Source: an uncultured Granulosicoccaceae bacterium (GTDB lineage Bacteria; Pseudomonadota; Gammaproteobacteria; Granulosicoccales; Granulosicoccaceae). Taken from it: a stretch of DNA of 64,000 bases. Shown piece after piece: positions 19,181 through 27,861 of the stretch. How positions within the stretch are numbered: the stretch's first letter is position 1; every line of letters starts with the position of its first letter. A program made the translations under genes and the position numbers. Where the stretch lies: positions 1 to 64,000 of the forward strand of contig CALLOA010000125.1 in the NCBI GenBank assembly GCA_938005265.1. The letters are read 5' to 3'. The notes beneath the pieces were generated by a model. It worked only from the letters and a program-made list of their open reading frames with translations, was not told where the DNA came from and made no database searches.

Positions 19181-21247
19181 TTGAGCTCAGCCATCGATTC
19201 AAACGCCACTTCATTGCCTTCAGGCTCGCCGCTAAACACCGATCCCTTATTCAAGCCACTGACAATCGGCCACCTAACACTTAAGAACCGCATAATGAGC
19301 ACAAGCCACGCATCCGGCATGGATGACGCTGGCATGCCAGCTTATGCCTATCAGCGCTACCACGAAGAGAAAGCAAAGGGCGGCCTTGCTCTAACCATGT
19401 TTGGAGGGTCGTCAAACATAGCACCTGACTCTCCCAGCGTATTTGATCAGTTGCGTGTCGATTCGGATGCTGTTATCCCTCACCTGCAAGCGTTCTCGGA
19501 ACGCATTCATCAGCATGGTACGGCTCTTATGTGCCAGATAACTCACCTGGGGCGCCGTGGAGATGCAACAGTGGATAACTGGCTTCCCACGATAGCACCC
19601 AGCGTGCAGCGAGAAACGTTGCATCGCAGCATTCCACGTGAAATGGATGAACACGATATACAACGTGTCGTTAAAGCGTTTGGTGACGCTGCAAAACGCT
19701 GTTACGAAGGTGGGCTTGATGGCATCGAGACACTGGCAGGCTCCCACTTGATTGGGCAATTCTTTGCACCGGACACCAATCGAAGAACCGACAAGTACGG
19801 CGGCAGCATCGATAACCGCGTGCGTTTTGCTCTGATGGTCTACGAAACCATGCGCAAGTCAGTGGGTGATAACTTTCTGCTCGGCATACGAATGTCAATG
19901 CATGAAGATCGTGGCGGTCTGCACAAAGACGAAGCTCTGAAGATCGTAGAAATACTTGAAAAAGAAGGCGCTATTGATTTTCTTAATTGTGTTTTCGGCA
20001 GAATGGATACTGAACTCAGCCTCGCTGAATACAATATGCCCGGTATGTCCAGACCGTTAGCACCGTTTCTGAATCGTATGAAGGATATTAAGCAAGCGAC
20101 TCGTGTTCCGGTTTTTCATGCTGCCAGAATTGTTGATGTGGCAACAGCACGTCACGCAATACGCGACGGCTTGCTGGATATGGTTTCCATGACTCGCGCT
20201 CATATTGCTGACCCTCAGATTGTCAACAAAATACAACGCGGTGAAGAACACAGAATTCGCCCCTGTTTTGGTGCCTGCCATTGCATGGACAAAAAACCGT
20301 CGTGCATTCACAACGTATCCACGGGGCGAGAAACCGTGCTGCCGCAATTGCTTACTCGCGCAGACAAACCGGGTAAAAAGGTCGTAGTTATCGGCGGAGG
20401 ACCGGCAGGATTAGAAGCCGCACGGGTAGCTGCCGAAAGAGGGCATTCAGTCACATTACTGGAAGCAGCTCCAAGACTCGGAGGCCAACTGCTTCTCGCG
20501 ACCAAAGCTTCATGGCGGCGTGACATAATAGCGGTGGTTGATTGGCGTGTTGCCGAGCTCGAAATACTGGATGTTGATGTTCGCTTGAATCATCTCGCTG
20601 AACAACAAGACGTATTAGCACTTGATCCTGATATTGTCATAGTTGCCACAGGTGGAGTACCCAATGAGGGCAACATCAAGGGATATGATCAACATTGTGT
20701 CAGCACCTGGGATGTGCTTGGCGGCCATTGCCAGCCAGCCGACAACATTATTCTTTACGATGGTACAGGCAGGCACGAGGGCATCTCCTGCGCACAGTTC
20801 CTTGCAGCAAACAACTCGGCAGTCACTTTCTTTACTATTGATGATATGCCCGCTGCTGAGCTAGGCTATGCCGAACGTCCTGTACACAGAAAGAGAATGT
20901 ATGAACTGGGCGTACCCATGCACATGGATAGTGTACTGAAATCAGTCGAAGCAGAAGGAAATCGCTTGAAGGCCTGCTTTCAGAATGAACTGACAGGTGA
21001 AGTAACCACGTGGCTCACTGATCAGGTCGTTGTTGAACAGGGGACCTTGCCGCAGGACGATTTATTCCACGATCTTAAAATGCAATCCGATAATGATGGG
21101 CACACCGATATAGATGCCATTCTGAGCAATAACCCCCAACCCCACAGTGGAGCCAACTACAAGCTCTACCGTATCGGTGATGCTGTATCCAGCAGATCAC
21201 TACACGCAGCCCTGCTCGATGCTTTTCGTATTGCTGTTTCTTTGTAA
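19181..21247 (+). CDS. NADH:flavin oxidoreductase, N-methyl-amine demethylase-like (TMADH/StcD family)
   Basis: 688 aa. An Old-Yellow-Enzyme TIM barrel (residues 25-370; HLGRRGD near 122, DKYGGS near 204) is followed by a cysteine cluster and a C-terminal NAD(P)/FAD-binding half (VVVIGGGPAGLEAA at 401). The family includes trimethylamine, dimethylamine and N-methylproline dehydrogenases and dienoyl-CoA reductase. The cysteines are at 362, 366, 368 and 375; family members typically space them C-x2-C-x3-C-x11/12-C, so cluster binding is unusual here. The CIHN..TGRE ending recalls N-methylproline demethylase of stachydrine pathways. TTG start at 19181. Likely removes a methyl from a tertiary amine left by the Rieske enzymes. 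Confidence 0.82.
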   Translation: MSSAIDSNATSLPSGSPLNTDPLFKPLTIGHLTLKNRIMSTSHASGMDDAGMPAYAYQRYHEEKAKGGLALTMFGGSSNIAPDSPSVFDQLRVDSDAVIPHLQAFSERIHQHGTALMCQITHLGRRGDATVDNWLPTIAPSVQRETLHRSIPREMDEHDIQRVVKAFGDAAKRCYEGGLDGIETLAGSHLIGQFFAPDTNRRTDKYGGSIDNRVRFALMVYETMRKSVGDNFLLGIRMSMHEDRGGLHKDEALKIVEILEKEGAIDFLNCVFGRMDTELSLAEYNMPGMSRPLAPFLNRMKDIKQATRVPVFHAARIVDVATARHAIRDGLLDMVSMTRAHIADPQIVNKIQRGEEHRIRPCFGACHCMDKKPSCIHNVSTGRETVLPQLLTRADKPGKKVVVIGGGPAGLEAARVAAERGHSVTLLEAAPRLGGQLLLATKASWRRDIIAVVDWRVAELEILDVDVRLNHLAEQQDVLALDPDIVIVATGGVPNEGNIKGYDQHCVSTWDVLGGHCQPADNIILYDGTGRHEGISCAQFLAANNSAVTFFTIDDMPAAELGYAERPVHRKRMYELGVPMHMDSVLKSVEAEGNRLKACFQNELTGEVTTWLTDQVVVEQGTLPQDDLFHDLKMQSDNDGHTDIDAILSNNPQPHSGANYKLYRIGDAVSSRSLHAALLDAFRIAVSL

Positions 21248-21526
21248 CCTCTGGCTTTCCTTGTAGCTTCGTTAAAAGTTGACAGTGGAACCACAATTGT
21301 ACAGGTGTAATTATCAGATTACCGAGCATATCTGTTTTATCTGCAGCAAATAGAAAATATGCTTGCACCACGAACTATCCTGTTGTATCACTAGAGCTAC
21401 ATTACTACTTCACTCAGCACAAACAAAAAAGAACAAGCTAAACCGGGCTGAAATGAAGCAGAACAAAGGAATTCGAATCCGAAATCAATAACCAAAAAAA
21501 TCAACGCCTCGATTAACCATGAGGCA
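21248..21526. other. Intergenic region before the second Rieske gene
   Basis: 279 AT-rich bases separating the seven-gene run from the second oxygenase. A TTGACA stands at 21279-21284 but no -10 box lies at the right distance. The gap suggests the second oxygenase may have its own promoter. Confidence 0.4.
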
Positions 21527-22684
21527 GTGAGCAAAGATATGTTAGAACAATCCAAAGACAAAACGCTCAACCTTTCATACTATGAAAAACCACTAACAGA
21601 CGATCCTCAATCGTCCTACACCCTGCCCTCTTATCTCTATACTGATCCCGGTGTATACGAAATAGAAAAAGAGAAAATTTTCTATCGCAGCTGGCAATAC
21701 GTGGCGCATAAATCCAGTTTCAATAACCCCGGAGACTATGTCACTGTCAAAATCTGCGATCAAAACCTGTTTGTCATGAAAGGGGGTGATGGCGAGTTGC
21801 GTGCTTTCTATAACGTGTGTCAGCACCGTGCACACGAACTATTACCTCCCGGCACCGGAAACGTAAAACGGGTGATTGTTTGCCCCTACCATGCCTGGGC
21901 GTTCGAACGGGAAGGCGCATTACGTGGCGCGCCCCGTTCTGAAAATCGGCCGGGATTCAATAAGGGCGATTTCTCACTGAAACAGGCAAGACTTGAGATT
22001 TTCCTTGATTGTGCATTTATAAACCTTGACTCTGAAGCAACACCCCTGTCCGAACAGGCAGCAGATCTGGAAGCAGATGTTCATAAGAGAGCACCGTTCT
22101 TCAAAAATCTGAAATCACCAATGGAAGGATTGTTGGGCGAGTCTTATATCAGGGCAGGCTGGAAAGTGGTGGTCGATAACTATGTTGAATGCTACCACTG
22201 CGAACATGCACATCCGGATTTTTCCGATCTCATCAGCATGGACACCTATCAACACGATACGTTTGGCATCTGGGCCAGGCAACTTGGAACAGATATCAAA
22301 AAAAATAATACGGCGTATGAACTCAGCGACAATGAGGATTTCATGATGTCGGTTTTCTGGTTCCTCTGGCCCAACACAACCATTAATATTTTACCCGGCA
22401 CTGAGGAAGTCAATATTTCAGCAATCCGCCCGCTGTCACTGGATGAAACCGATTTCGGCGGGCACAATTTGATCACATCAGACCATCATAATGAGCAACG
22501 ATCAAAATACACGGCAGACGTGCTGATACCTGAAGACATTTCGTTGTGCGAAAGTGTACAACGCGGGCTGAAATCCAAAGGTTATACACAAGGCCCAATG
22601 ATCGTAGACGATGCTCGAACCGGCAGAGGTGAACAGGCCATCCACCATTTTCACCGAATGGTACAAAAAGCACTCTCTGATTAA
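21527..22684 (+). CDS. Rieske non-heme iron oxygenase, quaternary-ammonium type (CntA-like), copy B
   Basis: 385 aa. Rieske ligands C98, H100, C119 and H122; mononuclear iron ligands H224, H229 and probably D337; the bridging residue is again Glu (E221 in DNYVECYHC), which places it with the CntA/betaine oxygenase group. It differs substantially from copy A (for example a longer N-terminus and a different substrate-pocket region), so the two probably take successive or different substrates. GTG at 21527 is used; ATG at 21539, with GAG seven bases upstream, is an equal choice. No reductase gene is adjacent. A strong bidirectional terminator follows at 22903. Confidence 0.87.
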   Translation: MSKDMLEQSKDKTLNLSYYEKPLTDDPQSSYTLPSYLYTDPGVYEIEKEKIFYRSWQYVAHKSSFNNPGDYVTVKICDQNLFVMKGGDGELRAFYNVCQHRAHELLPPGTGNVKRVIVCPYHAWAFEREGALRGAPRSENRPGFNKGDFSLKQARLEIFLDCAFINLDSEATPLSEQAADLEADVHKRAPFFKNLKSPMEGLLGESYIRAGWKVVVDNYVECYHCEHAHPDFSDLISMDTYQHDTFGIWARQLGTDIKKNNTAYELSDNEDFMMSVFWFLWPNTTINILPGTEEVNISAIRPLSLDETDFGGHNLITSDHHNEQRSKYTADVLIPEDISLCESVQRGLKSKGYTQGPMIVDDARTGRGEQAIHHFHRMVQKALSD

Positions 22685-23028
22685 ATCGCAAATCCGGCCT
22701 TTTCCTAGTCACGGAATCTTAAAAACGGAATCGGAATTGCGCGTTTTGAAAAGAACAGGGCAATAACCTGGAAATACGATCAAAGCGGGCTGCAGTGACG
22801 GTGAACTAAATGACGCAGAAATTGTGGGAATGCCATTTACGACAAACTGACAGAAATACCACAGTGCAAATGGGCAGATATTCCAAAGCGAGTTTAAAAC
22901 AATAGAATATAAAAAGGGGCGTTATGAACGCCCCTTTTTATATTATTCTATCAATCTTGATTGACGAGCCAGGCACTGTCGTATAGCACATTCGGCTCTA
23001 TCGATAAAACCCTTTAACCCTTTAACCC
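22685..23028. other. Convergent intergenic region
   Basis: 344 bases between the convergent second Rieske gene and the HDOD gene. Apart from the long terminator hairpin at 22903-22950 and an 8-bp tandem repeat at 23008-23029, nothing is seen. Confidence 0.6.
22903..22950. terminator. Long bidirectional rho-independent terminator
   Basis: The left arm 22903-22923 pairs with the right arm 22927-22950 around an ATG loop; the GC core is GGGGCGTT/AACGCCCC, flanked by A5 and T5 tracts on the two sides, so it can stop transcription of both convergent genes. The arms pair over 21 bases apart from a 3-base bulge. Confidence 0.93.
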
Positions 23029-23029
23029 T
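23008..23029. repeat. 8-bp tandem repeat at the HDOD gene end
   Basis: AACCCTTT is repeated 2.75 times (23008-23015, 23016-23023, then AACCCT) directly against the stop codon of the HDOD gene. Confidence 0.85.
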
Positions 23030-24309
23030 CATCCAGCTTTACGTAATTGTTCCGGTGCAGCAGCTGCAGTAGCGGTAGCTGCCTGCATCAGTGCGGCAGA
23101 AGACGTCAGATCAATGCCTGCTGATTGCAATCGCCGGGCTAGCAGCAGATTGTTTGCGCTGGGAATTGAGCTCTGTTCCGACTCGGGCATTTCAGAGTTG
23201 ATAACCAGCAGCGCCGCAGTATGAACATCAGCCATGGAAATTTCATTCTGGTGATTTCTGTACCAGTCGCGAGAGGTTTCCGCACTGTCAATAAATGCAG
23301 CCGGGAAACTCCACTGTTTCAATATCCATTGACTTACGATGGTACGCAAGTTATCAATGCAACTGGTAAATTCCTGAGCATCAGTGATTCGATCATTATG
23401 CATGTTTGCATGGGTAATTATTGCAAGTTCACCAATATCTGCGAGCAGTGAGTTCAACACAACCTCATCCTGCTGCAAGTGTGGCATATCTTTGGTAATT
23501 ACTGTTGCCAGCCGTGCAGCCAGCAGAGATCGACGAACATAGCGACGGAATCGATCTTCTATGATCGGGTTCTTACAGATAACGGTATTGCTTTTCAACT
23601 GTGCTGTAATTGCCTGCATGGTAGCTTCTACACCAAGGCGTGAAATGGCACCCCTGATGGTTTGAACTGTATCACCAGCACCTTCGGTTCGTTGCGCGGC
23701 TCGCACTATAGATGCTGACAGAGCAGGATCGGTCTGGATGGTTTCTGCAAGTTCAGGTATACCTGCATTACTTGCCAAAGAAGTAAGAATGCGGGAGGAA
23801 CTGTCACTGAAACTTGCCAGAGCAAGCTTCTTCTCACTGATCTTCGACCTGATTTCATCAAAAATCAGGTTATCCAATTCAGAGACATGTACATCAACAA
23901 CACTGACAGCGTTTTTTTGCTGCTCAGCAAGCAATATATCCATTTGCTCACGGCCGAATCTGGCAATTTTAGCCAGGCCAGGTGATTTTAAAGCCTGGTA
24001 ATCATCCTTGTTTGAAAACAGGGGTTGCAATGCGTCACTTGAGCTGGGAGACAGGGTACCGACCTCCTCCTTGCCACTAATCATCGTGACACTTCCTTCA
24101 ATAAGGAACATCAGATACCGGTGGCTATTTTCTGGTTTGAGCTGATCATTGCGCTGCATGACAGTAATCTGCGCAGAATTACAAATGGCCGCACGGTTTT
24201 CAGCATTCAACTCATTGATTGGCACAACCTTACCTGCAATCGCAGATACTTGCGCGTAGTCTTCTGGATCTAGCTGGTTGTTTTGCTGTTTCTGGTTACC
24301 TTTAAACAC
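23029..24309 (-). CDS. HDOD-domain signalling protein with an N-terminal cNMP-like domain
   Basis: 426 aa. Residues about 30-130 resemble a cyclic-nucleotide-binding fold (MFLIEGSVTMISG is the beta-roll part), but the phosphate-binding cassette is not clear. Residues about 170-365 form an HDOD domain, an HD-related output module without the metal-binding HD pair (LLADIGELAIITH in the core). HDOD proteins take part in signalling, often beside c-di-GMP or chemotaxis systems. The C-terminal 60 residues are Ala/Ser-rich. It is transcribed towards the terminator at 22903; the upstream gene on the same strand is 189 bases away. Confidence 0.8.
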   Translation of the reverse strand: MFKGNQKQQNNQLDPEDYAQVSAIAGKVVPINELNAENRAAICNSAQITVMQRNDQLKPENSHRYLMFLIEGSVTMISGKEEVGTLSPSSSDALQPLFSNKDDYQALKSPGLAKIARFGREQMDILLAEQQKNAVSVVDVHVSELDNLIFDEIRSKISEKKLALASFSDSSSRILTSLASNAGIPELAETIQTDPALSASIVRAAQRTEGAGDTVQTIRGAISRLGVEATMQAITAQLKSNTVICKNPIIEDRFRRYVRRSLLAARLATVITKDMPHLQQDEVVLNSLLADIGELAIITHANMHNDRITDAQEFTSCIDNLRTIVSQWILKQWSFPAAFIDSAETSRDWYRNHQNEISMADVHTAALLVINSEMPESEQSSIPSANNLLLARRLQSAGIDLTSSAALMQAATATAAAAPEQLRKAG

Positions 24310-24498
24310 TTGGTTATTCCTGATCTGGCAATTAGGTTTACAATCCGGAGCTTATTCTCCATTGAAAATTAGCGGCCGATTTCCAAAAAGGTGCAGCAAA
24401 CTGTGGCTTACACGCTGCCACCAACGCAGCCTTGCAAAGGCAATGTGACATGCAACACATTTTTTCTGATCGCACATCCCGAACGTCGATTTGAATAC

Positions 24499-26502
24499 TC
24501 AAAGCGTATTCAGACAGTCCAGACTTGTACCGTACGGGCTGAACTGGTTTGGCATGCTGGTATCCACATCACGGACTTCTTCCGCCAATACCGGCAGGTC
24601 AGTCAAGAATCTTGCCTCAGCTTCAGCACCCAGCGCTCTGGCTCGCGCAGTAACCTCAACAGTCGCCCATTGTGCATTGCTCTGCGGGTAAATAATCGCA
24701 AAGAAGCCCGAGCCGGTTGCATCGGTGGCAATCACACCATTTTCAATGGTCGGTGTATTTTCAGAATCCGCAGCAACAACAGCCGGATCTTGCGGGTCTA
24801 GCGACCCGTTGTTGTTGGTATCCTCGCCCGGGTCCAGCAATCGGTTTCCATTGGCGTCTTCAGCAATGCATTCAATGAAAGTCGAGTTGGTCAGCGACCA
24901 TGCAGCAGGGGTGAAAGTTGCGCCCGGATTCACCATTGCCAAATTCTCTGGCAACAAACCTTCAGAGTTAACCTGGCGGTAAAATCCTTTGCCAAAAGAC
25001 AGTGGACGTATCGACATCTCGACAGATGCATTCTCCAGCGGAGAACCTGAACCATCCGCAACCTGAACTACAAAAGGAAGACTGTACTGTGTTTGTCCGT
25101 TGATAGAGCGAATAAGATCTGTCGAACCAATGGTTACGTTAAGAACACGCTCGACTGCGGTCAAAACAACAGAGTCAGCGATCGATGTATTGACAACTTG
25201 TGAAACGATTTGAATGGCTTCAAATTCTGTCGCCAGTGAGCCGGCAGTAAAGGTAACACTGGCTTCACCGTCACTGTTACTGATAGCAGACGCAGGATTG
25301 AGCTGCCCACCACGCAAATCAGGACTGGCGAACACTACTTCCATATTTTTAACCGGATTACCGGAAGCGTCAGTCACCAATGCGGTAAGCGTACTGGTTT
25401 CACCGGCAGGGACACGTGTTGACGAGGCATTCAGATTAATCAGAGATGGAATTGTTGCCACGAATTCAAAATTCAGTCTGGCTGCCGGGTCACCTGTTCC
25501 ATCTGCTTCTGCAGTAACACGCACAGGCCCTGCACTATTGGATGTAATATCAATACTTGCACGACCTGAACTATCAGTTGTCACGACTGAATCACCAATG
25601 ATCTGGCCGGCGGTCAGAGAAAAACGTAAATCTTCGTTGGCAACGGGGTTGCCATCGGACTCCCACAGAACATCAACAGTTTCAATTCCACCCACCGGCA
25701 GTTCATCATTACGTTCTGGGGACTCAAAGGTGAGTATGTCGTTTGCCACAGTTAGTTCGTGATTGGCAGTTGCCGTGCCTTCCAGCGCAGAAATAGAAAT
25801 AATATCGCTGCCGGATGCAGTGTTAACTTCAACAACCAGCTGCCCGTCACTATTGGTAACAGCCGAGGCCGGAGTGACAGTGTTACCACTGGCACTGGTA
25901 ATGACCACTTCTTCGTTGGAAATAGGCTCCTCATTGCCTGCTGTCAGAGTGATGGTCAATTCGGCAGATTCACCGGCAACCAACAAATCGTCACCCTCAA
26001 CATCAATCTCAGAACCACTGGTTGATACCAGCACGCTACTAACCGTACCGCCTGCTATTGCCTCGATCAGAATATCCTGGTTGCGATAGTCACGCCCAAG
26101 ATTCAATGAAGCACTTGCTTCACCGTTGACATCTGTAACACTGACAATATCCTGCAAAACACCACCTGTGGCAATAAATTCTATCTCCTGTTCAGGCTTT
26201 GCGCGATTACTGTTATCAGTTACCAATACTGTGATACTGGCTGTTTCTGTCCCACCTGTAGCGATACTGGTGGTATCACTGATCACATGAACGGTAAGTG
26301 CTGAAGCAAGTGCAGCTCCCAACGCCGGATCACCACTGTTTAGAACCTCACCATTAGGACCAAAAACAATAGCTCCTTCGTCCACACCTGCAACTACATT
26401 ACTTGAACTGCTTGTCGATTCTGGTCGCTGCCCACAAGCTCCCAGCATCAACACAACTGTTACCAGAATATATATCGGGTAAATTCTTTTGATGAAATTC
26501 AT
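24499..26502 (-). CDS. Ig-repeat (Big_1/invasin-type) lipoprotein
   Basis: 667 aa from the ATG at 26502, chosen because it gives a clean lipoprotein signal: a short basic start, a hydrophobic core and lipobox LGAC (Cys 23). The residue after Cys is Gly, compatible with outer-membrane sorting. The mature part has four to five tandem Ig-like domains of about 90-100 residues, each with the invasin-type pattern SDG(E/Q)A...V near its end. The last part holds two calcium-loop-like stretches (DANGNRLLDPGED and DTNNNGSLDPQD). Likely a surface adhesin or structural spacer. The 26555-27100 gene lies 52 bases upstream in the same direction and is probably cotranscribed. Confidence 0.85.
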   Translation of the reverse strand: MNFIKRIYPIYILVTVVLMLGACGQRPESTSSSSNVVAGVDEGAIVFGPNGEVLNSGDPALGAALASALTVHVISDTTSIATGGTETASITVLVTDNSNRAKPEQEIEFIATGGVLQDIVSVTDVNGEASASLNLGRDYRNQDILIEAIAGGTVSSVLVSTSGSEIDVEGDDLLVAGESAELTITLTAGNEEPISNEEVVITSASGNTVTPASAVTNSDGQLVVEVNTASGSDIISISALEGTATANHELTVANDILTFESPERNDELPVGGIETVDVLWESDGNPVANEDLRFSLTAGQIIGDSVVTTDSSGRASIDITSNSAGPVRVTAEADGTGDPAARLNFEFVATIPSLINLNASSTRVPAGETSTLTALVTDASGNPVKNMEVVFASPDLRGGQLNPASAISNSDGEASVTFTAGSLATEFEAIQIVSQVVNTSIADSVVLTAVERVLNVTIGSTDLIRSINGQTQYSLPFVVQVADGSGSPLENASVEMSIRPLSFGKGFYRQVNSEGLLPENLAMVNPGATFTPAAWSLTNSTFIECIAEDANGNRLLDPGEDTNNNGSLDPQDPAVVAADSENTPTIENGVIATDATGSGFFAIIYPQSNAQWATVEVTARARALGAEAEARFLTDLPVLAEEVRDVDTSMPNQFSPYGTSLDCLNTL

Positions 26503-26554
26503 TATTCGGGAATCCGGTTTTATTTCTGAATCGTTTATAATTCTCATAGGGGCT

Positions 26555-27100
26555 TTAGCGGTAGCCACCAAAATAATGGTGAATACCAATACTTGTTGAG
26601 GTAAACGCACCATCATCAAGTCTAAGGAAGTGCAAATTAAGTGATGTGTTCTTGTTGCCAAACAGATTCACCCCGAATCCCAAAGCTTCACTCGATTTTG
26701 AGAAACTGACGGTGCTTGCTGTGTCCAATAGAGCCTGGCCTAACAGGCCATATACGCCCACTTCGCCGTACTGCACGCCAATCCGCAACATTGCCGCGCC
26801 GTAAAGGACCTGCGCTTCACTGAGCAAACTTTGCGGATCGTCTGATGCTGCACCCAATTGAAACTCGACTCCAATCAAATCCACCAGACTCAAGCCCAAG
26901 ATTGCGTTTGCACTGCCCATTGAACGATCGTCTGCGCCATTGACGGCAACACTGCCGTCGGCAACGCCGAAGCCATAATAGAATTTGCTAAGATCGCGTT
27001 CCTTAAAAAAATCACCCAGCAAATCCCCATGGGCGTTACCGGAAAGGCCAATCATGCCAATGACAAAAGCGAGAACAATTCCCGCCAAACGCTTACTCAT
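26555..27100 (-). CDS. Secreted protein, probably a small outer-membrane beta-barrel
   Basis: About 181 aa. The ATG at 27100 has GGAG seven bases upstream and gives a standard signal peptide (MSKRLAGIVLAFVIGMIGLSGNAHG). The mature part alternates polar and hydrophobic residues with regular aromatic-glycine pairs (YYGFGVADG, IGVQYGEVGVYGL, GVNLFGN) and ends in a Tyr-rich strand (IGIHHYFGGYR), as expected of a small barrel such as the YfaZ or OmpW type; the family itself was not identified. It is the first gene of a two-gene run with the Ig-repeat lipoprotein. Confidence 0.7.
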   Translation of the reverse strand: MSKRLAGIVLAFVIGMIGLSGNAHGDLLGDFFKERDLSKFYYGFGVADGSVAVNGADDRSMGSANAILGLSLVDLIGVEFQLGAASDDPQSLLSEAQVLYGAAMLRIGVQYGEVGVYGLLGQALLDTASTVSFSKSSEALGFGVNLFGNKNTSLNLHFLRLDDGAFTSTSIGIHHYFGGYR

Positions 27101-27413
27101 GCACTGTCTCCGAATAATCAACTGCATCTGCCGTGCTCAGGTTTGCCCACAATCACGCGCCCTTGGAAAAGTCCGTGCGCTAGTTGCACTTCTTGTGGTA
27201 CATCGTTAACAATGTCGACCCGTTATGAGAACTACTTTAGATTTCTCACGCACTATCACGCCGGAACTCAGCGTTTGTTGATATTTGTGTGCAAATTCAC
27301 AGAAAGCGGTGACTTGGAGCGTGGGTGTTGATGAATAAAGATGCCGTAATGAATTCTTTTGCCATCAGGTGACATTAAAATCATGGCTAGAGGCGAGAAC
27401 GGGAGTAAGCAGT
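27101..27413. other. Divergent intergenic region before hemJ
   Basis: 313 bases between two divergent genes. It contains a near-perfect palindrome at 27200-27215; no consensus promoter could be assigned. Confidence 0.45.
27200..27215. promoter_or_regulatory. Palindrome, possible operator
   Basis: ACATCGTTAACAATGT matches its reverse complement at 14 of 16 positions and is centred on GTTAAC. It sits about 100 bases upstream of the small barrel gene on one side and 200 bases upstream of hemJ on the other. Confidence 0.3.
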
Positions 27414-27833
27414 ATGTTGTGGGTAAAATCCTTCCATATCATTTTTATGGTGACCTGGTTCGCTGGCCTGTTCTATCTGCCAAGAATTTTCGTCTACCAC
27501 GCAATGAGTGAGTCAGCTGACGAACAAATAACCTTCAAGGTCATGGAACGAAAGCTGATGATCATGACCCATCTGGGTGGCGCACTGACAATTATTTTCG
27601 GTACCTGGCTGTTAATGGGCTGGTGGGCACCAATCATCGGGCAACTATGGATGCAGCTGAAATTGCTACTGGTGGTCGTGCTAATGGGGTACCACGCCTG
27701 GTGTTACAAGCTGATGCTGAATTTCCGCAACGATAACAACCAGCGATCGCATCGTTGGTACCGTCTATTTAACGAGGTCCCTGTGCTTTTTCTGGTAGGT
27801 GTCGTGATACTGGTCGTGGTGCGACCGTTCTGA
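27414..27833 (+). CDS. hemJ: Protoporphyrinogen IX oxidase HemJ
   Basis: 139 aa integral membrane haem protein that oxidises protoporphyrinogen IX to protoporphyrin IX in haem synthesis. Four membrane segments and the family start WVKSFHIIFMVTWFAGLFYLPR with the conserved His, plus the KLLLVVVLMGYHAW segment with the conserved Lys. The ATG at 27414 has GGGAG eight bases upstream and the expected length; the longer frame starting at 27369 is rejected. Convergent with rppH, 28 bases apart. Confidence 0.9.
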   Translation: MLWVKSFHIIFMVTWFAGLFYLPRIFVYHAMSESADEQITFKVMERKLMIMTHLGGALTIIFGTWLLMGWWAPIIGQLWMQLKLLLVVVLMGYHAWCYKLMLNFRNDNNQRSHRWYRLFNEVPVLFLVGVVILVVVRPF

Positions 27834-27861
27834 GGTGCAGGCGCTAAAAAACACGCACAAT

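Noticed and set aside
21279-21311. TTGACA promoter for the second Rieske gene
   Set aside because: A perfect -35 hexamer, but the nearest -10-like sequence (TGTAAT at 21306) is 21 bases away, too far.
14206-22684. Classical carnitine or gamma-butyrobetaine operon
   Set aside because: The beta-keto-acid cleavage enzyme, betainyl-CoA thioesterase, CoA ligase and reductase that define the known routes are missing.
24391-26089. Several plus-strand frames of 65-180 codons opposite the Ig-repeat lipoprotein
   Set aside because: They are mirror frames of the repetitive coding sequence; the minus strand has a lipobox and Ig motifs.
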